From the NCBI GenBank assembly GCA_004010835.2, contig CP030868.2, forward strand, positions 1,798,001 through 1,862,000: DNA of 64,000 nucleotides, given 5' to 3'. Origin of the DNA: Oenococcus sp. UCMA 16435. GTDB taxonomy: Bacteria; Bacillota; Bacilli; Lactobacillales; Lactobacillaceae. The number at the start of each line of letters is the position of its first letter. Position 1 is the first letter of the stretch. The notes below the pieces were generated by a model. That model was not told where the DNA came from, searched no databases, and worked only from the letters and a program-made list of their open reading frames with translations. Shown piece after piece: positions 44,965-53,936 of this stretch. The position numbers and the translations under genes were made by a program.

Positions 44965-45904
44965 GATCGCTCGTGATGTGTTTGCTAAGGAATCGGCCGA
45001 ACTTGCAAAAGTGGCTGAACGTTTGGATGATAAATTTGATCAATTAGTCACCTTAATTAATGACACGAAAGGCCGAATCGTATTCATTGGGATTGGTAAG
45101 TCACAGATTATTGCCGAAAAAATTTCAGCTTCGCTTTCATCAGTTTCAGTGCATAGCTTTACAGTTGATGCCGGAACAGCTTATCACGGAGATCTTGGTC
45201 GAATATCAGATGAGGATTTATTGATTTTCGTTTCAAATAGCGGAGAAACACAAGAGGTTGTTCAGACTCTTTTTGCATTGCAAACGATTTATCCGAAGGG
45301 TATTAGAAGTGTTTCTCTTACCGGAAATTTGGATTCGACTCTTGCGGTTAACACTGACTTGGCTTTTGATCTTGGCGTCTCCAAAGAAGCTGATATTACA
45401 GGGTTGGCTCCGACTAGCTCAACGACGGCAACACTTGTTTTTGGGGATGCTTTGCTGGCAGCCTTGGAAAAAAGTATTTCCTTTAACAGAAATCAATTTG
45501 CTTTATATCATCCTGGTGGGACAATTGGAAAACTCTTGCTTCAAAGGGTCAAACATGTTATGCACAGCAAAGTTCCTTATGTTAACGAAGATACGCCAAT
45601 TAATGAGGTTATTTATCAAATCAGTGATTATGGTATCGGAATGACTTTGGTTAAAGATAAAAACAGTGGCAAGGCAATTGGAATTGTCACCGATGGAGAT
45701 ATTAGAAAAAAATTCTTATCGGTCCAATCTGTTAAAAAATCAGTTGCCTCTGATTATATGACGAAGGGCTTTGTCAGTATTAATCAGGAAAGAAGGAATA
45801 GAACTGCCTGGCAGTTAATGGCCAATCATGGAATTTCGAACTTAGTTGTTATCGATAATGATGAAAATGTGGTTGGTGTTGCAACCGTCCATGATGTTTT
45901 GTAA
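44951..45904 (+). CDS. kdsD: Arabinose-5-phosphate isomerase (KdsD/KpsF)
   Basis: About 317 aa: SIS sugar-isomerase domain (residues about 35-175, with FIGIGKSQIIAEKISASL and SNSGETQEV) and two CBS domains (about 205-315, including IGIVTDGDIRKKF), the classic KdsD/GutQ build. It converts ribulose-5-phosphate to arabinose-5-phosphate, the substrate of KdsA next door. Start ATG 44951 with GAGAGG seven bases upstream; the longer frame above it only shadows kdsA. The Kdo-8-P phosphatase (KdsC) and CMP-Kdo synthetase (KdsB) are not in the window. Confidence 0.92.
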   Translation: MAYYEIARDVFAKESAELAKVAERLDDKFDQLVTLINDTKGRIVFIGIGKSQIIAEKISASLSSVSVHSFTVDAGTAYHGDLGRISDEDLLIFVSNSGETQEVVQTLFALQTIYPKGIRSVSLTGNLDSTLAVNTDLAFDLGVSKEADITGLAPTSSTTATLVFGDALLAALEKSISFNRNQFALYHPGGTIGKLLLQRVKHVMHSKVPYVNEDTPINEVIYQISDYGIGMTLVKDKNSGKAIGIVTDGDIRKKFLSVQSVKKSVASDYMTKGFVSINQERRNRTAWQLMANHGISNLVVIDNDENVVGVATVHDVL

Positions 45905-45946
45905 AAAACTTATAGGAAAAATGATTTTTAAGATATCTATTTGGAG

Positions 45947-45975
45947 GGACTAATCTTGTGATTAGTTCTTTTTTT
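45947..45975 (+). terminator. Terminator of kdsA-kdsD
   Basis: GGACTAATC/GATTAGTTC stem, TTGT loop, T-run. It shows that kdsAD is a closed two-gene unit. Confidence 0.85.
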
Positions 45976-46150
45976 AAACTTTTTTGACTGGTCTCTTATT
46001 TTCTAAATTTTAATACTTATGGTCTTTACTCTTTTTGATTAATGTTATATATGATGTGTATGTATGGATTGCGAAGCTTGATCCTGAAATAAATTCGAGC
46101 TGAAGTAAGTTTATTGATGGCTTATATTTTAAAAAAAGAGGTTACGATAT

Positions 46151-47236
46151 ATGAAACCTGAAAATATTATTAGTTCAAAAAAATCTATCGATGTTATTGA
46201 TTCTGAAAAAATTCCCAGCGAAATGCGGGCATGGGAAGTGGTTAACCCGGCACCAATTGATAGTTCGCCTTCTCCGATACGCTTTACAAAGCGTTCCGTT
46301 CCAGTTCCCAAGACTGGCGAAGTGCTGGTTCGGGTTATTTCATGTGGCATTTGCCATACTGATCTTCATGTTACCGAAGGCGATCTTCTGGTTCACCACT
46401 CTCATGTAATTCCTGGACATGAAATTATTGGTCGGGTCGTAGCTAACGGCCCGCAAACAAATCGTTTTAATTTAGGCGATCGAATTGGAGTCCCTTGGCT
46501 GCGTTGGACCTGTGGCGTATGCGCTTATTGTCGGGCCGGCAAAGAAAATCTTTGTCCTAATTCGCTTTACACCGGTTGGGATCACGATGGTGGCTATGCT
46601 GAATATGTGACTGTTCCTGAAGGATTTGCATACCGAATTCCTGCTGAGTTCAACTCAATAACCGCTGCACCGCTCCTTTGTGCCGGTATCATCGGTTATC
46701 ATGCCTTTCGTCGGGCAAACATTCCGGCCGGTGGCCGCTTAGGCCTATATGGTTTTGGCGGATCGGCTCATTTAGCAGCCCAGATTGCCATTGCTCAGGG
46801 TATTGAAGTTCATGTGTTCACTCGTGGCAAAGATGCACAGCGTTTTGCTTTGGAACTTGGTGCAGCCTCGGCACAGGGTGTTTATGATTTGCCACCATTT
46901 CCTTTGGATTCATCGATCCTTTTTGCTCCGGTTGGCGATATTGTGCCAAAAGCTCTTGAAGGCTTGGCGGCTGGAGGAACATTAGCTCTTGCTGGTATTC
47001 ATTTAACTGATGTTCCTTCACTTAATTATCAGAAACATTTGTTTCATGAAAAAGTTCTTACGAGTGTTGAGAGCAATACTCGCCGCGATGGCGAAGAATT
47101 CTTAACTTTGGCCGATCGGTTGAAGATTCATCCAAAGACCACTGAATATCCCTTTGAACATGCCGACCAAGCGCTTCGCCATTTGTCGCATGGCGATATG
47201 CAGGGCGCCTGTGTTTTACGAATTAGTGAAGGCTAA
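46151..47236 (+). CDS. Zinc-dependent alcohol dehydrogenase
   Basis: 361 aa, medium-chain (MDR) family. Catalytic zinc: Cys65 in SCGICHTDLH and GHEIIGRV (His-Glu). Structural zinc: CGVCAYCRAGKENLC with four Cys. The glycine-rich cofactor loop is GLYGFGGSAH. It oxidises or forms alcohols with NAD(P). An N-terminal extension of about 25 residues before the usual start (MRAWEVV) is unusual. ATG 46151 has AGAGG upstream, whereas the internal ATG has none. Stands alone. Confidence 0.9.
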   Translation: MKPENIISSKKSIDVIDSEKIPSEMRAWEVVNPAPIDSSPSPIRFTKRSVPVPKTGEVLVRVISCGICHTDLHVTEGDLLVHHSHVIPGHEIIGRVVANGPQTNRFNLGDRIGVPWLRWTCGVCAYCRAGKENLCPNSLYTGWDHDGGYAEYVTVPEGFAYRIPAEFNSITAAPLLCAGIIGYHAFRRANIPAGGRLGLYGFGGSAHLAAQIAIAQGIEVHVFTRGKDAQRFALELGAASAQGVYDLPPFPLDSSILFAPVGDIVPKALEGLAAGGTLALAGIHLTDVPSLNYQKHLFHEKVLTSVESNTRRDGEEFLTLADRLKIHPKTTEYPFEHADQALRHLSHGDMQGACVLRISEG

Positions 47237-47405
47237 ATCATCGCTTGAGAAAATTATTAATTAAAAAATCGAATGAATCAACAGCTCGAATATTCATAAA
47301 AGGTGTACTAATGCTATAACTAGTATGCATTATATAGGTGGATGGGTTATTCTTGTGATATCGCAATCTAATTTTTGATTAATAATCTTTATGGAGCTAA
47401 TTAGC

Positions 47406-48035
47406 ATGGATTTTACAAAACGACAAACTCACATTATTAATATGCTGAAACAAACTAGTCCGTTAACGAGCGAAAAAATTGCAGGTAATCTGGATCTTAG
47501 TGTTTCGACCATTAGACCGGATTTGCGTTTCCTAACCTCGGTCGAAATTTTGAACGCCCGTCCAAAAGTAGGTTACGAGTTTAAAGGCAATCAATTATTG
47601 GACTTTGATTATGATCGCGTTTATAAAACGCCTATTTCAGACATTTTGCTTCCAACAACTGAAATCAAGGCTAACGACACTCTTCAAGCTGCTGTCAGCA
47701 AACTATTTTTAAAAGATGTTGGTTCACTATACGTAGTGAACGAAAAAGGCGACTTGGTCGGTTTGATTTCTCGAAAAGACCTTTTACGAGCCAGCCTGAA
47801 TAATAGCAATGTTCAATCGATGATGGCCAGTATTGTAATGACGAGAATGCCGAATATTATTACAGCGACTCCTGATATGTCGGTTATTGCAGCTGGCCGA
47901 CTGTTGTTGCTTCATAAGGTTGATTCTTTGCCTGTGGTGGAAAAGAAATCGAGCCGTCACGCGATTGGGAAAATAACCAAAAACAGAATTTTCCAACATT
48001 TCATCGAAATTGGTATGAAAACAACAAATAACTGA
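47406..48035 (+). CDS. ccpN: CcpN-like repressor (HTH plus two CBS domains)
   Basis: 209 aa. N-terminal DeoR-like winged helix (ITSEKIAGNLDLSVSTIRPDL region) and two CBS domains (about 75-200), the build of CcpN, which in Bacillus represses gluconeogenic genes and senses ATP/ADP. I chose ATG 47406, nine bases after GGAG. It lies directly before ppdK. In many Firmicutes ccpN is followed by yqfL, the regulator of PEP synthase or pyruvate phosphate dikinase. Here yqfL is missing and the dikinase itself follows, so CcpN is a likely repressor of ppdK. Confidence 0.88.
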   Translation: MDFTKRQTHIINMLKQTSPLTSEKIAGNLDLSVSTIRPDLRFLTSVEILNARPKVGYEFKGNQLLDFDYDRVYKTPISDILLPTTEIKANDTLQAAVSKLFLKDVGSLYVVNEKGDLVGLISRKDLLRASLNNSNVQSMMASIVMTRMPNIITATPDMSVIAAGRLLLLHKVDSLPVVEKKSSRHAIGKITKNRIFQHFIEIGMKTTNN

Positions 48036-48055
48036 ATTTAAATTTAAATAAAAAA

Positions 48056-48080
48056 CGGGACGTGTTTTGTTCCTTTTTTT
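48056..48080 (+). terminator. Terminator after ccpN-like gene
   Basis: GGGAC/GTTCC stem with a 7-nt loop and seven T residues. Confidence 0.7.
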
Positions 48081-48198
48081 GTAATATTTATAATATTATT
48101 TTTTATAAAATACGTCATATTTAAAAAGATCATAAAAGCAATAGCTATGTTCTTTTGAAAGGCAAAGCCGGTTTACGGGCATTTATATGTAAATTTAA

Positions 48199-48212
48199 TG
48201 TAAGCGCTTGCT
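48199..48212 (+). promoter_or_regulatory. cre site upstream of ppdK
   Basis: TGTAAGCGCTTGCT fits the CcpA cre consensus and lies about 75 bp before the ppdK start. Confidence 0.7.
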
Positions 48213-48284
48213 ATTTTTTAAAATATATTATACATTATATATCGAACCAATAATACGTACTATTTGTTCAAAAGGAGCGAATAT

Positions 48285-50927
48285 ATGACTAAACAAATAT
48301 ATGACTTTTCAGAAGGCAATATGAAAATGCGTGACTTGTTGGGAGGAAAAGGCGCCAATTTGGCCGAAATGACTAATATGGGTCTGCCGGTTCCACATGG
48401 TTTTACCATTACAACCGAAGCGTGCCATGATTACCAACGAAGACAGGAATTAAGCGATCATCTTTTGGCGGAACTTAATCAGGCACTCAGTGCTTTGAGC
48501 ACACTAACCGACAAACAATTTAACGGATCCAATCATCCGCTGCTGGTTTCGGTTCGTTCGGGCGCGGCTATTTCGATGCCTGGAATGATGGACACAATTT
48601 TAAATATTGGCTTAAATGATCAAACTGTTCTTGCACTGGCAGAATTAACCGGTAATGAAAGATTTGCTTATGATAGCTATCGGCGTTTACTCGCTATGTT
48701 TGGAAATGTTGTCTATGGAATCCCAGAAGATTCCTTTGATCAAATATTGACAGATGCAAAAATTGTCAATAATTATCAATCTGACCTGGATTTAACAGTT
48801 GATGATTTAAAAGAAATTGTAGCCAAGTTCAAGAATCTTTATCAGACTTCCGACCATGGCGATTTTCCTCAGGACCCAAAAGAACAGCTATTAGCAGCGG
48901 TTAATTCGGTTTTTGATTCTTGGAATAATCATCGGGCACAAATTTACCGTCGCCAAAATAATATCTCAGAGAATCTTGGAACTGCAGTAAATATTCAAGA
49001 AATGGTTTTTGGCAACTATGGGGAAGATTCAGGGACAGGAGTTGCTTTTACTAGAAATCCATCAACCGGGGAGGAAGGCTTATTTGGAGAATATTTGCTT
49101 AATGCTCAAGGAGAGGATGTCGTCGCGGGCATTAGGACACCAAAATCTGTTGCTGTTTTAAAAGAATCGATGCCGGTATTATATGAGCAATTATTGGATA
49201 TCGCAAAAAAACTCGAAAATCATTATCGTGATATGCAGGACTTGGAATTTACGATCGAGAACAGCAAAATGTATTTGCTTCAGACCCGTAGCGGTAAACG
49301 AACGCCAACTGCAGCTGTAAAAATTGCTGTCGATCAAGTTAACGAAGGTTTGGTTAGCAAAAAAGAGGCTTTGCTTAGAGTTGAACCCGAGTCTGTTTCA
49401 AAAATGCTTCATCCAGAATTTGAAAAGAATGATCTTCAACAGCATGATATCTTAACAACTGGGTTACCGGCTTCTCCAGGTGCTGCAACCGGACAAGTTT
49501 ATTTCACTGCTGAAGATGCAAAGCTGGCTAGTGACAATAATAAAAAAGTTGTTTTGATGCGTGCTGATACCTCTCCGGAAGATATCGAGGGGATGATTGT
49601 TAGTCAGGCAATTGTTACTTCACGTGGAGGCATGACATCACATGCAGCCGTTGTAGCGCGTGGGATGGCTTCGACCGGTGTTGTTGGAGCCCACGAACTG
49701 GAAGTCGATTATCAAAAGAAGGTTGCAAAAGTGAAGGATCGGTTGATTCACGAAGGCGATTGGGTTTCGGTCGACGGGACAACCGGGAATTTGTATTTAG
49801 GCAGAATCAAGACTACTGATGCAACGATTAGGGGTGAACTTTCTGTGTTGCTTGCATGGGCAAAATCAATTAGTAAAATGGGTGTTTATACAAACGCTGA
49901 TACACCGAAAGATTTTCAAAAAGCTTTGGACTTTGATGCCGATGGTATTGGTTTGACACGAACCGAGCACATGTTTTTCAAACCGGAACGCTTGTTACAA
50001 ATGCGCCGTTTGATTTTAGCTGAAGACGCCGAAGGCCGGAAGGATCCTCTGAAAAAACTTTTGCAAATGCAACAGGGTGATTTTTATGAAATTTACAAAT
50101 TAGCCGGCGACAAAGAGGTTACGATCAGATTATTGGATCCACCGCTTCATGAGTTCCTGCCTCACGATGAAAAGGAAATTCAAGCTGTTTCCGAACAAAC
50201 GCAAATTAGTTCGGAACGACTCAAAGACCGGATTGATTCCTTAAAAGAATTGAACCCTATGCTTGGGCATCGTGGAGATCGTCTGGCCGTTACTTTTCCG
50301 GATATTTACGAGATGCAGGTTCAGGCAATTATGAATGCTGTCGTTAGACTTCATAACGAAGGAATTGAGGTTCAACCTCATATTATGATCCCATTAACCG
50401 ATTCGAAACAGGAAATGGCCTGGGTTCGGAAACTGGTTGTTAAACAAATTGATCAAATATCTGCAGAAAATGATATTGCTGTTAAATATACAGTTGGAAC
50501 AATGATGGAAATGCCACGTGCGTGTGTGACTGCTGATGCAATCGCTGAATGTTCTGATTTCTTCAGTTTTGGTACTAATGATTTAACACAATTGACTTTT
50601 GGATATTCTCGAGATGATGTCGGTTCTTTTATGCCGGCATATATTAAAGAAGGAATTCTACCTGTTGATCCGTTCCAGACTGTCGATGTCGAGGGTGTTG
50701 GTGAACTGATGAAAATTGCCGTTATCAAGGGACGCAAAACGAAAAAGGATTTGCCAATCGGTGTCTGTGGTGAAGTTGGTGGCGATCCAAAATCAATCGA
50801 ATTTTTTGAGGAAATTGGTGTAACTTATGTTTCTTGTTCACCATATCGAGTACCAGTTGCACGTCTGGCCGCTGCACAAGCACATATCCGGAGTGTTTCG
50901 AGTGAACCTCAATTGGAAAAAGTTTAA
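48285..50927 (+). CDS. ppdK: Pyruvate, phosphate dikinase
   Basis: About 880 aa, full length. N-terminal ATP-grasp domain (GGKGANLAEMTNMGLPVPHGF), phosphohistidine domain with His453 in GGMTSHAAVVARG, and C-terminal PEP/pyruvate barrel with GEVGGDP and the acid Cys in CGEVGG. It interconverts pyruvate + ATP + Pi with PEP + AMP + PPi and so can make PEP from pyruvate. ATG 48285 follows AAAGGAG. Control by CcpA (cre at 48199) and by the adjacent CcpN-like repressor is likely. A terminator follows. Confidence 0.95.
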   Translation: MTKQIYDFSEGNMKMRDLLGGKGANLAEMTNMGLPVPHGFTITTEACHDYQRRQELSDHLLAELNQALSALSTLTDKQFNGSNHPLLVSVRSGAAISMPGMMDTILNIGLNDQTVLALAELTGNERFAYDSYRRLLAMFGNVVYGIPEDSFDQILTDAKIVNNYQSDLDLTVDDLKEIVAKFKNLYQTSDHGDFPQDPKEQLLAAVNSVFDSWNNHRAQIYRRQNNISENLGTAVNIQEMVFGNYGEDSGTGVAFTRNPSTGEEGLFGEYLLNAQGEDVVAGIRTPKSVAVLKESMPVLYEQLLDIAKKLENHYRDMQDLEFTIENSKMYLLQTRSGKRTPTAAVKIAVDQVNEGLVSKKEALLRVEPESVSKMLHPEFEKNDLQQHDILTTGLPASPGAATGQVYFTAEDAKLASDNNKKVVLMRADTSPEDIEGMIVSQAIVTSRGGMTSHAAVVARGMASTGVVGAHELEVDYQKKVAKVKDRLIHEGDWVSVDGTTGNLYLGRIKTTDATIRGELSVLLAWAKSISKMGVYTNADTPKDFQKALDFDADGIGLTRTEHMFFKPERLLQMRRLILAEDAEGRKDPLKKLLQMQQGDFYEIYKLAGDKEVTIRLLDPPLHEFLPHDEKEIQAVSEQTQISSERLKDRIDSLKELNPMLGHRGDRLAVTFPDIYEMQVQAIMNAVVRLHNEGIEVQPHIMIPLTDSKQEMAWVRKLVVKQIDQISAENDIAVKYTVGTMMEMPRACVTADAIAECSDFFSFGTNDLTQLTFGYSRDDVGSFMPAYIKEGILPVDPFQTVDVEGVGELMKIAVIKGRKTKKDLPIGVCGEVGGDPKSIEFFEEIGVTYVSCSPYRVPVARLAAAQAHIRSVSSEPQLEKV

Positions 50928-50943
50928 AAATTTATCGTAATTT

Positions 50944-50980
50944 AAAAATCGTTGCTGGAAAAATTCCGGTAACGATTTTT
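50944..50980 (+). terminator. Terminator of ppdK
   Basis: AAAAATCGTT/AACGATTTTT arms with an inner GAAAAATTC palindrome. Symmetric, so it may also serve the convergent gene. Confidence 0.75.
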
Positions 50981-51001
50981 TATTAAAGCTATTTTAAAAG
51001 A

Positions 51002-51895
51002 TTAATTTTGTTTTTCATATACCTGTGCAAATAGTCTTGCAAAATCTTTCATTTTCGTTGTTCCCAATTTTGGTTTATGAGCTCGATAATCAGCATAAAA
51101 GTCACTTTTTCGTATGCATTTTGTCATTTTTGCCAATTCTCTGGCAATTTTTTCCGGAATTCCTTGATTAGTTAATATTTTTAACATTTTATTATCACTG
51201 ATTTGCGAAGATTTTAAATTTGGATTTCCAATTTCTATTCCAATAATCTTGGCTATTTCTTGATAAGAAATTTCATCGCTTGCTACATATTGAATGTTTT
51301 TACCAGTTTGTTTGCTTGTTAAAGCCGCGGCAACAACTGGTGCAATATCTTCCGGAGCAACCCATGATTGGGTTTGATTAATATCGGCACTGGTTATGAT
51401 TTTTCCCTGTTGTTTAATATCCGCTAGACTGCTAAACAAGTTGTAATACATTGCAGTTGGCCGAATAAATGTGATGTTCACATCGTCTAATTTATTCAAT
51501 ATTTTTTCAATGACGTGGTACAAATAGAGGGCACCTGATTCACGACCTAGATTGGCACCGACACTACTCAAATTAACAACATGTTTAACATTTGATCGAT
51601 GAACAGCACCTGAATAAATATTTGCTTGTTTTTCGGCGATTTTCTCAATTCCATCTTCGGGATTAGCATTTGTTAAAGTGACCATCAGATAAACAGCATC
51701 TGCACCAGTGAAGGTTGTTGCGAGAAAGTTTTCATCGGCGATACTTCCGACGGCCGGAATTGCTTCTAATTTTTCGATATCTTTAACATGCTCGGCATTA
51801 TGTGTGATTACTGTAACTGAATGTCCTTTATCAACTAATTCTTTTGTTAAGGGAAGATTGATGTGTCCTAATGAACCCGTTAAAACGATTTTCAT
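51002..51895 (-). CDS. NmrA-like NAD(P)-binding oxidoreductase
   Basis: 297 aa, atypical SDR (NmrA/HSCARG type). N-terminal Rossmann loop is VLTGSLGHINLPL, a degenerate G-x-x-G-x-x-G. VNLSSVGA and YHVIEKIL occupy the positions of the Ser and Tyr-x-x-x-Lys segments (here Y-x-x-x-x-K, so catalysis is doubtful). Such proteins act as quinone or redox sensors or reductases. AGGAGG precedes the ATG at 51895. Divergent from a TetR gene with overlapping operators, so probably controlled by it. Confidence 0.82.
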   Translation of the reverse strand: MKIVLTGSLGHINLPLTKELVDKGHSVTVITHNAEHVKDIEKLEAIPAVGSIADENFLATTFTGADAVYLMVTLTNANPEDGIEKIAEKQANIYSGAVHRSNVKHVVNLSSVGANLGRESGALYLYHVIEKILNKLDDVNITFIRPTAMYYNLFSSLADIKQQGKIITSADINQTQSWVAPEDIAPVVAAALTSKQTGKNIQYVASDEISYQEIAKIIGIEIGNPNLKSSQISDNKMLKILTNQGIPEKIARELAKMTKCIRKSDFYADYRAHKPKLGTTKMKDFARLFAQVYEKQN

Positions 51896-51920
51896 AATCT
51901 TGATGCCTCCTGCTTACATT

Positions 51921-51944
51921 AATAGAGATAGATCAATCTCTATT
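51921..51944. repeat. Inverted repeat in leader of NmrA-like gene
   Basis: AATAGAGA and TCTCTATT, perfect 8-bp arms with 8 bp between. It lies between the promoter and the Shine-Dalgarno: an operator or an RNA hairpin. Confidence 0.5.
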
Positions 51945-51952
51945 AATAGAAA

Positions 51953-52028
51953 ACTATAAAGATAATACTATCTTTTGTCAATACATATACGAATGTTGAT
52001 TGACAAGGATAAAACCATCTTTTATCAT
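51953..52028. promoter_or_regulatory. Divergent promoters with TetR operators
   Basis: Minus strand: TTGACA (51981-51976), 17 bp, TATAGT (51958-51953) for the oxidoreductase. Plus strand: TTGACA (52000-52005), 17 bp, TATCAT (52023-52028) for TetR. The palindrome AAGATAATACTATCTT fills the minus spacer. A relative on the complementary strand (AAGATGGTTTTATCC) fills the plus spacer. One repressor could close both promoters. Confidence 0.75.
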
Positions 52029-52037
52029 ATAGACAAT

Positions 52038-52646
52038 ATGAATATTAAAGACCCGAAAAAGCATGATAAAATTCTCAAAGCGGCAACTAAATTGATCGTT
52101 TCAAATGGCTTGGCCGATATTTCAACAACTGCAATTGCCAAAAAAATCGGAATTGCTCAATCCAATATTTATTTGTATTTTAAAAACAAACGAGATTTGT
52201 TGCAGCAGGTTTATTTGGTTGCTGTAAATGAATTGAGTTTATACGCCAATCGGCGTGTTGCTGAAGATTCTTCGCTTTTGATAAAAATGGAGCAGTATAC
52301 AAGGGCTTTATATGATTTTTCAATCGAACGACCAAATACGATTTCTGTAATTGATATTATTCAACGCTCTTCGAATATTAAAATTGGTTTAACGGAATCA
52401 CAAAAGGGTTTGGCTAATCAAAAGATCCAAAGATTACTTCGCGAAAGTGCTTCTTCTCAAATTTTACGAACAAGTACAGTCGAAGTTCCTCGTGCGTTGA
52501 TTTTTAATACGATTTACTTTTATGCAAAAGGAATAACCAATCGAACAATAGATCAGAAAGATACTTCTTTAGATACAGTGGTAAAGATGATTATGGCAGC
52601 AATTTTAAAACCGGAATCCAATAGTGAATGGCTAAAAAATGTCTAA
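52038..52646 (+). CDS. TetR family transcriptional regulator
   Basis: About 202 aa from ATG 52038. TetR helix-turn-helix: NGLADISTTAIAKKIGIAQSNIYLYF. The C-terminal part binds an unknown ligand. With -10 TATCAT at 52023-52028 the transcript would begin only about three bases before this ATG, so the mRNA is probably leaderless; longer starts upstream lie inside the promoter. Divergent from the NmrA-like oxidoreductase, which it probably represses. Confidence 0.85.
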   Translation: MNIKDPKKHDKILKAATKLIVSNGLADISTTAIAKKIGIAQSNIYLYFKNKRDLLQQVYLVAVNELSLYANRRVAEDSSLLIKMEQYTRALYDFSIERPNTISVIDIIQRSSNIKIGLTESQKGLANQKIQRLLRESASSQILRTSTVEVPRALIFNTIYFYAKGITNRTIDQKDTSLDTVVKMIMAAILKPESNSEWLKNV

Positions 52647-52873
52647 GGGATTAGAGGTTTTTTATTTGTCTTTTTTTAAAAGGATATAGTTATTAAATTT
52701 TGTTATCTAGTTTTTGTAAATTTATTATAAGTTTCGGAATTAAAATTATTCGGAATGCTTTTCATTGTTTTGAGCGATAATTATAATTGTTTTTTAACAA
52801 TTGTTAAAAAACAATAGAGAGATTTTTATGTTAGGAGAGCGAGCTATTTAAAAAATAACCCGATTTATTTGGA

Positions 52874-53845
52874 GTGGCTAAAAATAAGAATGATTTTGGT
52901 GATTTTAAAAAATGGATCAATAAGAATATTTTGATTGTAAAATCACATTTTGAAAATAATAAAAGTTTAAGGGATTCGGAAAATAAATTAAAAAATTGGA
53001 ATTCAAAAAATATTCCAGACGTTTTTTTGAAACGGTTTAATCGTATTTTTTCGACAAAGAAAGCAAAAAGAATTGGTATCTCTATATCGATTTTATTTTT
53101 CTTTCTTTTTCTATTCTCATTTATGGGGTCAGGATCTTCCAAGCAATCAAGCCAGATGGCCGATTCTGTTAAGTCTGTTAAATCGATTGAAAAGAATAAA
53201 CAAAAAGTTTCCAAAGCTAAGAATAATAAGAGCGTAAGCTCAAAAAAACATAAAAAGTATGATTTCAAAAAATTATCTTTAGGAATGACTAAAGATTACG
53301 TTATTAAGCTTTTGGGGAAACCGACACGCGAAACAGGCAATTCTTTATATTATGGAAAACAAAATTTATCCTTTAAGAATGGCAAATTAGTTAATGGAAC
53401 ACCTCAATATATTCTTGAACTTGTTAGTGCTCAAAAAGCTTCAATATCAGTAAGCGAAGAAAGCAGTTCTTCTCAAGCAGCGTCAATATCGGCGGCTTCT
53501 TCCAGCGCAGCATTTTCTCAATCAGTTGCGGCTTCTGTTGCAGCGTCTTCTCAGGCTGCCGCGGCCGCGGAAAGCGCAAGATCTTCTCAAATTCTTGCGG
53601 CCTCAAGGTATAGAGCATCTTCTCAAGCGGCTGCGACCGTGGCTGCAAACCAGAATAATGGCGAACAGGTTTACGAAGATGCAAATGGCCAAGGAACTAT
53701 TCTAGGTGTAATTAATGAAGAAAGGGGAACTAAGATTTATCACTTGCCGGGTGATCCTTATTACAACAGAATTAAGAATGTTGCAGCCAGATTTAAAACG
53801 GTTCAAGAAGTTATCGATGCCGGGTATAGGGCATCGGAAAGATAA
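52874..53845 (+). CDS. Membrane-anchored Ser/Ala-rich surface protein
   Basis: About 323 aa from GTG 52874. A basic cytoplasmic N-terminus (about 65 residues) precedes one membrane helix (ISISILFFFLFLFSF). Outside follows a Lys/Ser linker, a SmpA/BamE-like module LSLGMTKDYVIKLLGKPT...YYGKQNLSFKNGKL (about 135-175), a low-complexity Ser/Ala stretch (about 195-260), and a C-terminal domain IYHLPGDPYYNR...FKTVQEVIDAGYRASER, which resembles the Ada-like module found at the end of secreted nucleases. A function in the envelope is likely but undefined. The Shine-Dalgarno is weak. Confidence 0.72.
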   Translation: MAKNKNDFGDFKKWINKNILIVKSHFENNKSLRDSENKLKNWNSKNIPDVFLKRFNRIFSTKKAKRIGISISILFFFLFLFSFMGSGSSKQSSQMADSVKSVKSIEKNKQKVSKAKNNKSVSSKKHKKYDFKKLSLGMTKDYVIKLLGKPTRETGNSLYYGKQNLSFKNGKLVNGTPQYILELVSAQKASISVSEESSSSQAASISAASSSAAFSQSVAASVAASSQAAAAAESARSSQILAASRYRASSQAAATVAANQNNGEQVYEDANGQGTILGVINEERGTKIYHLPGDPYYNRIKNVAARFKTVQEVIDAGYRASER

Positions 53846-53871
53846 ATTATTTTAAATTAAAAAAACAAACT

Positions 53872-53921
53872 AAAACCGCTCTAGCTTCCTTGACTAACAA
53901 AAGGATAACTAGAGCGGTTTT
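53872..53921. terminator. Bidirectional terminator
   Basis: AAAACCGCTCTAG/CTAGAGCGGTTTT, perfect 13-bp arms, between the surface protein gene and the convergent hydroxyacid dehydrogenase. Confidence 0.85.
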
Positions 53922-53936
53922 GCACCGCTTTAAAAA

